From assembly GCF_001757995.1 (NCBI RefSeq), contig NZ_LXLV01000035.1:62001-126000 (forward strand): DNA of 64,000 nucleotides, written 5' to 3'. The notes below the pieces were generated by a model, which saw nothing but the letters and a program-made list of their open reading frames with translations, was not told the origin of the DNA and made no database searches. A program made the translations under genes and the position numbers. Shown here in pieces: positions 25,850 through 33,407 of the stretch (positions within the stretch are counted from its first letter, which is position 1; each line of letters begins with the position of its first letter). Source of the DNA: Bacillus mycoides. Lineage in GTDB: Bacteria > Bacillota > Bacilli > Bacillales > Bacillaceae_G.

Positions 25850-26527
25850 CTAAATTGACCTAGCAAGCCTAAAACCGAGATCATCTATATGAAATGTAGG
25901 ATGACTACGACGGCGACAAGTGGCACCACACCCTCTCGCTTCTTCAGCCCAGCTACCGCCCCGGAAAATCCGGTACGATCCATACACCTTTTCATCATAC
26001 AAATCATAACACCATTCCCAAACGTTCCCTAACATATCATATAATCCCCATGCATTTGGTTCTTTTCTCCCGACCTCATGAATATGTCCATCTGAGTTTT
26101 CATTATACCAAGCAATCTCTTTAAGCCCTCCATATATGTATCCAGTAGTTCCTGCCTTACACGCATATTGCCACTCTGCTTCAGAAGGTAATCGGTAGCC
26201 GCTTGAATCTAAGTTACAACTAACCTTTTGACCGTTATCACTAATAGAATAATACTCTTTTAATCCCGCTTTTTTTGAAAGTAAATTACAGAACGTAATG
26301 GCATCATTCCATGAGATATTTACAACTGGTTTATTATTATCTTTGAATATATTTGGTGTACTATTCGTAATAGCATCATATAATTCCATTGTTACAGCAT
26401 ATTTTGCAAGAAGAAATGGTTTAACTTGAACTTGCCATTTTTTTTTTATTCGATCATCTCTTAATGTTACTTCTCCTGCTGGAATTTCCACCATATAAGA
26501 ATCAATCGAGCGAATGAATTTATTCAA
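25850..26527 (-). CDS. SUMF1/formylglycine-generating-enzyme-like domain protein
   Basis: 225 residues from a TTG start behind GGAGGGATA. Fold landmarks are present: LAKYAVTMELYDA, PVVNISWNDAITFCN, YRLPSEAEWQYACKAG, WGLYDMLGNVWEWCYD and IFRGGSW. True FGEs have a copper-binding Cys pair near RGGSW.C....C. Here the segment reads RGGSWAEEARGCGATCRR, so the first cysteine is displaced. Oxidase activity is doubtful and no sulfatase gene is nearby. Confidence 0.8.
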   Translation of the reverse strand: MNKFIRSIDSYMVEIPAGEVTLRDDRIKKKWQVQVKPFLLAKYAVTMELYDAITNSTPNIFKDNNKPVVNISWNDAITFCNLLSKKAGLKEYYSISDNGQKVSCNLDSSGYRLPSEAEWQYACKAGTTGYIYGGLKEIAWYNENSDGHIHEVGRKEPNAWGLYDMLGNVWEWCYDLYDEKVYGSYRIFRGGSWAEEARGCGATCRRRSHPTFHIDDLGFRLARSI

Positions 26528-26585
26528 TACTATCCCTCCATATTACAGCCATTTAAAATCTAACTTTTCATGTAGATTTTTATAC

Positions 26586-27092
26586 TTATCGTACTTCTTT
26601 TAAAAATCGATGTACTTCATTTGGAGATTTTAAAATACTTATCTTTTTATCCATATTCAATTGATTTAGCCTTTTTAAAATGGTAGGCTTTTTCGTCTTA
26701 GGATATTCCCATATCCATTTAAAAAATTGCAAGTCAAATCTTTCTTCACATCCAGTGCCCATATCCGGTCTTGTTTTATTCCGATATTGTACAATTCTTT
26801 TAAAAGCACGATAAACACATATTGTTCTATGAATATCAAGGAAGATAATTGTATCAGCTGCGTTAATTCTTATGTCCATTGTCCCGCCATAATTCCCATC
26901 AATAATCCACTTTTCTTCTTTAATTAAGTCATTTTGAACTGTTCTTTGTTCCTCCCTCGGAACACCTTCCCAATTCGGTTTCCAAAATAAAGCATCAAGA
27001 TGATACACCTTAATATTTAGTTTATTACCTAACTGCCTTGCTAATGTAGATTTTCCTGAACCACCAGAACCAATTAATATAATTTTTTTCAT
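26586..27092 (-). CDS. P-loop nucleoside kinase-like ATPase (topology-modulation/FlaR type)
   Basis: 168 residues. Walker A is GSGGSGKST at residues 8-16, followed by LGNKLNIKVYHLDALFWKPNW, a signature of the FlaR-like adenylate-kinase-related family; the lid region is RAFKRIVQYRNKTRPDMG. The reaction is unknown, probably phosphotransfer to a small molecule. The RBS is AAAGGGG. It lies 23 bases downstream of the DUF2809 gene on the same strand. Confidence 0.8.
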   Translation of the reverse strand: MKKIILIGSGGSGKSTLARQLGNKLNIKVYHLDALFWKPNWEGVPREEQRTVQNDLIKEEKWIIDGNYGGTMDIRINAADTIIFLDIHRTICVYRAFKRIVQYRNKTRPDMGTGCEERFDLQFFKWIWEYPKTKKPTILKRLNQLNMDKKISILKSPNEVHRFLKEVR

Positions 27093-27115
27093 AAATGACC
27101 CCTTTTTAAAATCCC

Positions 27116-27502
27116 TTATTTCTTCCGTAGCATAAACTCACCAAGCATTCCTACTCCAACACCAATTGTGTAAGCCACTAAATCACTCCATAAAAATCCG
27201 TAACCTAATACGAGTCCACCTAAAGTCGTTGCTCGAATGCTATCTATCCATTCCGCATGGTACAATTGACTAATTTCAATCCCGTAGCAAAATATCAAAC
27301 TAATAAAAGCTAATTTCTTCATTTCTATTTTAGGAAACAAAAATCCGAATCCAGTAAAAATCATTAATGCCCATAAAGCATCACCTAAGTACTCATTTAA
27401 CAAATCTGGTAACGCAAAAGCAAACTTTCTTGAACTAAGACCTAAAATAATAACAACTATAGTAAACACTGCATATAGTAATCTATTTCGTTTCGTATTC
27501 AT
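27116..27502 (-). CDS. DUF2809 membrane protein
   Basis: 128 residues with four transmembrane helices. The segment GDALWALMIFTGFGFLFP and EISQLYHAEWIDSIRATTLG are the DUF2809 landmarks. The function is unknown. The RBS is AGGGGAT. Followed closely by the P-loop kinase gene. Confidence 0.82.
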   Translation of the reverse strand: MNTKRNRLLYAVFTIVVIILGLSSRKFAFALPDLLNEYLGDALWALMIFTGFGFLFPKIEMKKLAFISLIFCYGIEISQLYHAEWIDSIRATTLGGLVLGYGFLWSDLVAYTIGVGVGMLGEFMLRKK

Positions 27503-27535
27503 TTCAAAATCCCCTAATATATAATGTAAAACTGC

Positions 27536-27573
27536 AAATAGCTAGTAAAATATAATCATTTTACTAGCTATTT
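27536..27573. terminator. Terminator after YjbR gene
   Basis: A 15-bp stem (AAATAGCTAGTAAAA/TTTTACTAGCTATTT) with an 8-base loop, downstream of the minus-strand YjbR gene. Confidence 0.88.
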
Positions 27574-27594
27574 ATAGTCGACTTCACTTTGTAT

Positions 27595-27948
27595 TTAATC
27601 CAATAACTCTTGCTGCTTTTTCTTTGAAAATGATTGTAGTACTAAATCATACGACCAATCTATCATCTTATTAATTTGTTCTTGTCCTACATCTTTATGT
27701 ATGTACACTGTATTCCAATGCTTTTTGTTCATATGATATCCAGGAATTATTGTTTCTGGGTAATCTTCTCTTATTCTTAATGCGAGTTCTGGATCACATT
27801 TTAATGTAATCGCAGCTTTTTCACCTTCTTCATGGTTCACTATCGCAAATATTTTATTATTGAGCCTCATACATGTTGCACTCCAGCCATCTGGAGAATC
27901 TTCTGTCGCTTTTCTTTTCGATAAACAATACTCTCTTGTTGCATTCAT
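27595..27948 (-). CDS. MmcQ/YjbR family DNA-binding-fold protein
   Basis: 117 residues. The landmarks are KATEDSPDGWSATCMRLNNKIFAIV, LKCDPELALRIRE and IIPGYHMNKKHWNTVYI, typical of the CyaY-like YjbR fold. The molecular role is unproven. GTG at 27960 lies within the RBS (AGAGGTG), so ATG at 27948 is used. It follows the GNAT gene at 27964 by 15 bases. Confidence 0.83.
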   Translation of the reverse strand: MNATREYCLSKRKATEDSPDGWSATCMRLNNKIFAIVNHEEGEKAAITLKCDPELALRIREDYPETIIPGYHMNKKHWNTVYIHKDVGQEQINKMIDWSYDLVLQSFSKKKQQELLD

Positions 27949-27963
27949 TCTAATTGGCACCTC

Positions 27964-28368
27964 TTATTCTTTCACTATTTGATTGCGGTGCATTACAATT
28001 TGCTTCGTCGCTTGAAATTGCTGTTCACCATAAAACTTTATTAGTTTCTCTCCGCAAAATAGACTAACAATATCAATATGAGATATCTCTTTCAGTAACA
28101 TTGTAAGCATATTCTCACCAATGCCTTTATTTCTTACACTTTCATGTACGACAACATCTTCAATATACGCCCGAAAAACACCATCTGAAACGACTCTAGC
28201 AAATCCAATTAATTCGCTTTCTTCCCATACTCCAATTGCTATACTATTCTTTAACATTTTTTCAATATCGACTTCTTTTCTTTCTGGCCACCAACCGACA
28301 GAATCGTAAAGCTTCTTTATTTTTGCTACACAAATAGGTTGTTCATGTTGTAATTTATACGTGTACAT
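27964..28368 (-). CDS. GNAT family N-acetyltransferase
   Basis: 134 residues. Motif A is VVVHESVRNKGIGENMLTMLLKEI, preceded by ELIGFARVVSDGV, as in YhbS/Eis-like small GNATs. The RBS is GGGAGAAAG. It is probably co-transcribed with the downstream YjbR gene. Acceptor unknown. Confidence 0.85.
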   Translation of the reverse strand: MYTYKLQHEQPICVAKIKKLYDSVGWWPERKEVDIEKMLKNSIAIGVWEESELIGFARVVSDGVFRAYIEDVVVHESVRNKGIGENMLTMLLKEISHIDIVSLFCGEKLIKFYGEQQFQATKQIVMHRNQIVKE

Positions 28369-28403
28369 TTTCTTTCTCCCATCAACTAGTATACATAATA
28401 TTA

Positions 28404-28820
28404 TTATAATCTCTTTTCTAAAAAGTGTTGACTATGCCCGTTAGGATGATCTTCAACAACACCATATTCTCGGTATCCGTGCTTTTTATAAAATTCTGGC
28501 GCTTGGAAACTAAATGAATCTAGTAAAATGAGTCTACATCCTTTTTCCTTCGCAATTTCTTCAATTTTATGTAGCAGTTGACTGCCATAACCATCATGGC
28601 GAACTGATTCATCAACCCATAAAAAATCGATGTGTAGATGATAAAAATACATCGTTCCTGTTACCCCGCCAAAGATTTTCCCTTCCTCATCTTTCACTAC
28701 GAAACTTACTTGTTCCATTAGCTGTTTTACTTCATCCGTTAAGATGGACATGTTATATTGAATTAATTTATTTTTAATGTATTCTCCTTCAGTGCGAGTA
28801 CCGTTTTCTATATGTTTCAT
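28404..28820 (-). CDS. GNAT family N-acetyltransferase
   Basis: 138 residues. Core: FGGVTGTMYFYHLHIDFLWV, then motif A VRHDGYGSQLLHKIEEIA, and SFQAPEFYKKHGYREYG. This set resembles the subgroup annotated in Bacillus as small-molecule acetyltransferases. The RBS is GAAAGGACG. It is the second of three closely spaced acetyltransferase genes on this strand. Confidence 0.85.
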   Translation of the reverse strand: MKHIENGTRTEGEYIKNKLIQYNMSILTDEVKQLMEQVSFVVKDEEGKIFGGVTGTMYFYHLHIDFLWVDESVRHDGYGSQLLHKIEEIAKEKGCRLILLDSFSFQAPEFYKKHGYREYGVVEDHPNGHSQHFLEKRL

Positions 28821-28854
28821 TTATATTTCGTCCTTTCAAGTTCGCAAACTACAT

Positions 28855-29226
28855 TTAATTTTTATTCCTTCTCTTTAATAGACTAATGAATACAAATCCG
28901 CCATATGTAACAAAGCATGAAAAACCAATCATTCCTGGTACAGAGACATAGCGTGTTCTTACATAACTTATAACCGCAAAACTAGCGATTGATAATAAAA
29001 TAGATGGCCAAAATATAAGAGCCGTTTTTCTTCGTCTTTGTTTCGATGTACGTTCTTTCTCTTCAGAAACACGTGTGCCAAAAAGCAATACAATACAAAT
29101 AAGAATCACTGCAAAGTAAATTGTATCTAATGACAAAGTGTGATCGTATAGTGCGATTCCAACTTCAAGAGCAATAATCGTTACAATTAAAATAATAATT
29201 GTTGAAGTCTTTAAGTTTCGTTTCAA
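28855..29226 (-). CDS. Four-helix membrane protein of unknown function
   Basis: 123 residues from a TTG start 7 bases after GGAG. Helices at about residues 8-27, 35-52, 70-88 and 95-115, with a basic cytoplasmic loop EEKERTSKQRRRKTA. No family is recognised. Its start overlaps the stop of the preceding small gene by 4 bases, indicating translational coupling. Confidence 0.7.
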   Translation of the reverse strand: MKRNLKTSTIIILIVTIIALEVGIALYDHTLSLDTIYFAVILICIVLLFGTRVSEEKERTSKQRRRKTALIFWPSILLSIASFAVISYVRTRYVSVPGMIGFSCFVTYGGFVFISLLKRRNKN

Positions 29227-29420
29227 TCGCTCACTCCTAGCATGCTTTCACTATATGCTTTGTATATGTATTTCAAAGCTGTTGCAATAGTTTCATCAAC
29301 CTCTATATTATGAACTCGCTCGGGTAAATCTTTTCCTCCAATTACATAAAGAAACGGGAGTTCATTAAACATTCCCATTATACCAATATTTATTGTAGCT
29401 GTGGGCAATCCACCTGTCAT
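29223..29420 (-). CDS. Small protein of unknown function, possibly N-terminally truncated
   Basis: 65 residues, MTGGLPTATINIGIMGMFNE to the end MLGVSD. The RBS is poor. A better signal (GAGGTG) upstream opens another frame, MIKQYKNRDEYI, which stops exactly in a TATATAT run. Removing two bases there would join it in frame to this protein. A dinucleotide slip may have shortened the gene. It overlaps the next membrane-protein gene by 4 bases. Confidence 0.5.
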   Translation of the reverse strand: MTGGLPTATINIGIMGMFNELPFLYVIGGKDLPERVHNIEVDETIATALKYIYKAYSESMLGVSD

Positions 29421-29516
29421 ATATATTCATCTCTATTTTTATATTGTTTTATCACCTCTGAAAATTCGATATAAAATGTAAAAAACCTTTTTTGTTTAAT
29501 TATGTTGGTGAATATA

Positions 29517-29551
29517 AAAAGATAGCATGAAATTTCTTCATACTATCTTTT
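29517..29551. terminator. Terminator after the 29602 acetyltransferase gene
   Basis: A stem AAAAGATAG/CTATCTTTT is extended by an inner ATGAA/TTCAT stem, downstream of the minus-strand gene. Confidence 0.8.
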
Positions 29552-29601
29552 GAAATATATACAATTTCTTTTTAAATTTATTTGTACAGTAATAAATATC
29601 T

Positions 29602-30114
29602 CTATTCTTCTATAGGATTTTCAGGCCCGTTAAACTCCAATTGATAAAAAGCTAAATCCAGCCATCTATTAAACTTATAACCAGCTTTTTGTATTGTTCC
29701 GGCATGAACAAATCCATAATTTTGATGCAAGACAATACTTTTCTCGTTTTCCGCATCGATTCCAGCAATTAAGGTCATATATTCTCTTTCTTTTGCAGTT
29801 GCGATTAATTCTTCCATCAAAGAGGACCCAATTCCATTTTTTCTATAATCCTTATCAACATACACAGAATGTTCAATTGAATATTTATAGGCTGGCCACG
29901 CTCTAAATGGACCGAATGTTGCAAATCCTACTACTTTATTATCTAGTTCGTATACTAAAATTGGATAGCCATCAGCCTTTTTTTGTTCATACCAATCTAT
30001 TCTATTTTCAAGGGTTACAGGTTTATACGCATATACAGCTGTTGTATAAAGTATCGCATCATTATAAATATCTAAAATATATGCTAAATCTCTTTTAGTT
30101 GCTTCCCTTATCAT
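29602..30114 (-). CDS. GNAT acetyltransferase, phosphinothricin-acetyltransferase-like
   Basis: 170 residues. The start MIREATKRDLAYILDIYNDAI and VVGFATFGPFRAWPAYKYSIEHSVYV are the PAT/YwnH-type landmarks. Motif A is YRKNGIGSSLMEELIATA, and the IAGIDAENEKSIVLHQNYGF block follows. Such enzymes acetylate methionine sulfoximine/phosphinothricin-like amino acids. The start at 30114 has GAAAGGAAG before it. Confidence 0.85.
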   Translation of the reverse strand: MIREATKRDLAYILDIYNDAILYTTAVYAYKPVTLENRIDWYEQKKADGYPILVYELDNKVVGFATFGPFRAWPAYKYSIEHSVYVDKDYRKNGIGSSLMEELIATAKEREYMTLIAGIDAENEKSIVLHQNYGFVHAGTIQKAGYKFNRWLDLAFYQLEFNGPENPIEE

Positions 30115-30188
30115 TGTTTTCTTCCTTTCAAAATGTTTATCTTCTTTCACTATCTTTTTAACACTTGTATTTTACCGAAATTTCCGAT

Positions 30189-31196
30189 TTATTTCCCCGT
30201 ACTAATACTAGCTTTTCGAAAACCATCAAGTATATTTATCGCAGCAGACAAAGTGTAAATGAAAATTCCACCGCCAACTAACCACGTTTTAAATCCCTCT
30301 GAGGAAATAGTAAACACATTTGCCATATACGTAATAAATCCCTCGTTAAATAAATGCGGATTTACTACAATTACAATGAATACTATTGTTCCGGCTACTT
30401 GAAGAATAGCATTACCAATTGCCAATCTTTGCGTCCATTGTCCCTGTACTAACTTATAAAGAGATATAGCTACTTCGAAAACGATCATAACCACAACGAT
30501 TGGCCAGTATTGAAGTAAAACATCTTGATTAAACGTTGGCGCGACAAACTTTAGTCCATTTTCAGTACCTTCATATACGCCTACAAGATGATTGGCATAA
30601 AAATAAAGCGTTGCCCATACTGCCGTCCACATCAATCCTCCAAACACTTCAAACTTTGAGATCGACTTTTTCTTTGGAACATACGAGATATTTTTCAAAT
30701 CATCAGGAGTCCATTTTTTTAAACTTGTCGTCAACGGTTGGGTACCTTTGTCTTTATCTGTTCTTTCTAAAATAGCAAATACAAGTGTCAACCAGAAAAA
30801 TACATGGAGGCCTACTTCGACAATTTCCCCAATGCCTTTACCTATCAATTTTAAAATAACATCTAATACTGCTTGATCACCACTATAGCCTATAAAATTT
30901 TCTGCAACCATTGCAATTAGTGCGATAACAGCTGCAATTGGTATAATCATTTTTAATAATGTCGTATATACATCAAAATATCGTGGTCCAATTAAATGCA
31001 TCGGTCTATCCAAATACCCATTAGCCAATGAAACTGGGCTCCCCAATTTTTCAAGGACACTCTTTACATCTTCCTCATTGTACTCATCAGGTAACATATC
31101 CTCTATAGTTGACCGAAGTTCTAGTGTAATATCTTCACGATTTTTTTCAGGTAATCTCTTCGCAACCTCCTGAATATAAACCTCAATTAAATTCAT
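30189..31196 (-). CDS. HAAS-domain membrane protein paired with PadR regulator
   Basis: 335 residues. A soluble N-terminal helical HAAS segment (IQEVAKRLPEKNREDITLELRSTIEDML) is followed by about six transmembrane helices. HAAS proteins typically sit next to PadR regulators, as here, where the genes overlap by 14 bases, and are thought to relay membrane signals. The function is otherwise unknown. Confidence 0.8.
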   Translation of the reverse strand: MNLIEVYIQEVAKRLPEKNREDITLELRSTIEDMLPDEYNEEDVKSVLEKLGSPVSLANGYLDRPMHLIGPRYFDVYTTLLKMIIPIAAVIALIAMVAENFIGYSGDQAVLDVILKLIGKGIGEIVEVGLHVFFWLTLVFAILERTDKDKGTQPLTTSLKKWTPDDLKNISYVPKKKSISKFEVFGGLMWTAVWATLYFYANHLVGVYEGTENGLKFVAPTFNQDVLLQYWPIVVVMIVFEVAISLYKLVQGQWTQRLAIGNAILQVAGTIVFIVIVVNPHLFNEGFITYMANVFTISSEGFKTWLVGGGIFIYTLSAAINILDGFRKASISTGK

Positions 31197-31530
31197 TCTC
31201 GTCCTCCTCCTTTAATAAGTTATAAAGTTCTTTCGAATCCTTTATCCATTCCTTTTTCAATTGCAAAAATATATTTAATCCATATTCACTTAAAACATAA
31301 TACTTACGAGGTCTACTCTCAGTTTTATCCCAACTACTCGTCACTAGCTCCTGCTTTTCTAATCGGCGAAGTAGTGGATATAAAGTACTTTGATCTATCA
31401 TGATTCCTGATTGCTCCAATAATTGGACAAGCGAATATCCATACTGCGGCGTTCTTAGTTGGCTTAAAACCGCTAATGTCAATGTCCCTCTCCTTAGCTC
31501 AGTAATTAATGAATTTAATAAAGTATCCAT
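31183..31530 (-). CDS. PadR family transcriptional regulator
   Basis: 115 residues. Winged helix of PadR type (RGTLTLAVLSQLRTPQYGYSLVQLLEQSG, QSTLYPLLRRLEKQELV, PRKYYVLSEYG). PadR proteins of this subgroup usually repress their own operon with a downstream membrane protein. A palindromic ACTGTA-rich stretch lies at the promoter. The RBS is GAGGTGGGTGA. Confidence 0.9.
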   Translation of the reverse strand: MDTLLNSLITELRRGTLTLAVLSQLRTPQYGYSLVQLLEQSGIMIDQSTLYPLLRRLEKQELVTSSWDKTESRPRKYYVLSEYGLNIFLQLKKEWIKDSKELYNLLKEEDENEFN

Positions 31531-31549
31531 TCACCCACCTCATTTCCAT

Positions 31550-31597
31550 TACTATATGTCATACAGTATGTGTTTTATACTATGTATCGTACAGTAT
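31550..31597 (-). promoter_or_regulatory. Likely PadR operator/promoter
   Basis: The palindrome CATACAGTATG (31560-31570) and a second TACAGTA copy (31590-31596) with a partner TACTATG lie 20-70 bases upstream of the PadR start. PadR proteins typically bind ATAC/GTAT inverted repeats. Confidence 0.6.
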
Positions 31598-31640
31598 TAG
31601 TGTGACAAAAACAATAATTTTTCACAAAAAATATACAATA

Positions 31641-31670
31641 AAAAGCACAAACGATATGATTTGTGCTTTT
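31641..31670. terminator. Terminator after DUF952 gene
   Basis: An 11-bp stem AAAAGCACAAA/TTTGTGCTTTT with an 8-base loop. Confidence 0.85.
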
Positions 31671-31698
31671 CTAGCAAACTTAAATACCAATAATACTT

Positions 31699-32031
31699 TT
31701 AACTATGTACATCTGGTAATATAAACTCTCCTTTTTCTTTAGGAAATGGGACAACATCTACAATTGCCTCAATATTAATTACTCCGTATACATGCGGATA
31801 TTTTTGACTGTTAGAAGCAAGTTCATATTTTATTTCTGCTTTTAACAGGGATGGATCAATTGTAAGTAATAAAACATCTTCTTCATGGCTGAAATGTTTT
31901 TGAGCAACTTTTAAAGCTTGGTCTAATAATGAACAATGAATAAATCCCTCTTCTTTAAGTGAGGCTTCATTAATCTCTCCAATGTTTTTCGCGATTCCCC
32001 AATTTCTTTTTGTTATTACTTTTGTAATCAT
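31699..32031 (-). CDS. DUF952 family protein
   Basis: 110 residues. Landmarks of DUF952 include EGFIHCSLLDQALKVAQKHF, LLLTIDPSLLKAEIKYE and YPHVYGVINIEAIVDV. These proteins resemble the glutathione-S-transferase/ADP-ribosyltransferase-like small fold, and the role is unknown. The RBS AAAGGGGGAA precedes the start. It is divergent from the unknown gene at 32114. Confidence 0.83.
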   Translation of the reverse strand: MITKVITKRNWGIAKNIGEINEASLKEEGFIHCSLLDQALKVAQKHFSHEEDVLLLTIDPSLLKAEIKYELASNSQKYPHVYGVINIEAIVDVVPFPKEKGEFILPDVHS

Positions 32032-32113
32032 AGCTATTCCCCCTTTTTAATATATGTAATGATATAATAATACTAAAATTTCCAACACATGATTAATAGA
32101 TTGGAGACTTATA

Positions 32114-32530
32114 ATGGATAAAAAATTAGAAGAGATAATTGTAAACTCCTTTTTTACTAAGCGACTTAAAAATAGGATCATGTTTGAACTTTCTTCAACT
32201 AAGAAACGTAAAAATGCCATAGGTCGCCTTTGCCATAATTACAGAACTACGCTACGTGAAGAATATATGATTGAAATTCCTAAACCTAATTCGTGTCCAA
32301 TTGATATAGGTCGTCTGTTAAAAAAGCATGGGGCCGATGATTCTTGCTACGCCATATCATGGGACACAAAGATTGATGGGAAAATCCTCCCTTTGCTAGA
32401 CGCATTAGAGGCTGCTGTTGGAATGGGAATGCCTTCTATTCTATACTCAATTACAAATCAAGTTGCGTATTTTGAAGCAGAACAAGAAACACTTCCATCA
32501 CCAAGATTTATACTTAAACGCACATATTAA
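32114..32530 (+). CDS. Conserved hypothetical protein
   Basis: 138 residues, soluble and basic at the N-terminus (FFTKRLKNRIMFELSSTKKRK), with DDSCYAISWDTKIDGK and a Gly-rich helix ALEAAVGMGMPSILYS. No family is recognised. TTGGAGAC precedes ATG. It may form a unit with the next gene, 83 bases downstream. Confidence 0.65.
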   Translation: MDKKLEEIIVNSFFTKRLKNRIMFELSSTKKRKNAIGRLCHNYRTTLREEYMIEIPKPNSCPIDIGRLLKKHGADDSCYAISWDTKIDGKILPLLDALEAAVGMGMPSILYSITNQVAYFEAEQETLPSPRFILKRTY

Positions 32531-32613
32531 AGCATATAACTCCAGTGAAATTTTTCTATATGCTTACGTTATTCAATTAAAATAGCATTTATCGGGATGG
32601 AGATACATAACTA

Positions 32614-33342
32614 ATGAGTAAAAATCACACTGTACTACAAGCCATTATTATACATATGAATACAAATGAGAACTGGTATGATTTTATTTCATACTGTCAG
32701 CAGCTCGAAGTAGGACTACGAAAATTAGCTTTTAAGCATTTAGATACATTTATTACAAATGCAAAGAAATGGGAATACAAAGATCAACAAGAGTTTGCTA
32801 TTACGCTTTTTACTATTTTAGATACATCAAACGTAAAAAATGAAGTATTAACTTTCCCGTTAAATTGTTTTCTAATAGACATTCTATATCAATGGTTAGA
32901 AAAGGATCCATCTGATTCAAGACCTTTTAGATGGATGGGACTTTATATGGTGTCCGGAAATACTGATGAGGATTTGGAACAACTTCTCCGAAAAGCCATT
33001 AAAGTAGGTGGCGATACAGAACAAGAGGCAATGATACATCTTGTTTCTTACTATATAAATAGCTTAGAGTTTGGTACGCATGAATTTCCATCAGATTATT
33101 GCGGTGATTTAAACGAATGTAAAGAAAAACTTCCCTATATGATTCAATTAATTGAGAGAATTCGGGATGAGAACATAAAAGAACAAATAATGTGGCAAAT
33201 ACAAGAGCAACTAGACTTAATTCTAGATTGGTTAAAGAATACACAAAATCCGGTAGATGCTGTTCGTCTATGGGAAAAAGAGCAAATTAAAGAATTTGAG
33301 AATATGATATTTTATCATTTAAACAACAGCTCAGGGTGTTAA
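32614..33342 (+). CDS. Conserved hypothetical protein, helical
   Basis: 242 residues, acidic and predicted all-helical with repeat-like segments (LRKLAFKHLDTFITNAKKWE, FLIDILYQWLEKDPSDSRPF, LEQLLRKAIKVGGDTEQEA). It resembles TPR/HEAT-type scaffolds in composition, but no repeat family can be assigned. The RBS is GGATGGAG. A strong terminator follows. Confidence 0.65.
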   Translation: MSKNHTVLQAIIIHMNTNENWYDFISYCQQLEVGLRKLAFKHLDTFITNAKKWEYKDQQEFAITLFTILDTSNVKNEVLTFPLNCFLIDILYQWLEKDPSDSRPFRWMGLYMVSGNTDEDLEQLLRKAIKVGGDTEQEAMIHLVSYYINSLEFGTHEFPSDYCGDLNECKEKLPYMIQLIERIRDENIKEQIMWQIQEQLDLILDWLKNTQNPVDAVRLWEKEQIKEFENMIFYHLNNSSGC

Positions 33343-33362
33343 TTTACATACCTTTCAAGTAT

Positions 33363-33405
33363 AAAAAAGAGGATTTTCATGAACTGCTAGAAAATCCTCT
33401 TTTTT
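33363..33405. terminator. Bidirectional terminator
   Basis: A 16-bp perfect stem (AAAAAAGAGGATTTTC and complement) with an 11-base loop between convergent genes. Confidence 0.9.
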
Positions 33406-33407
33406 AT

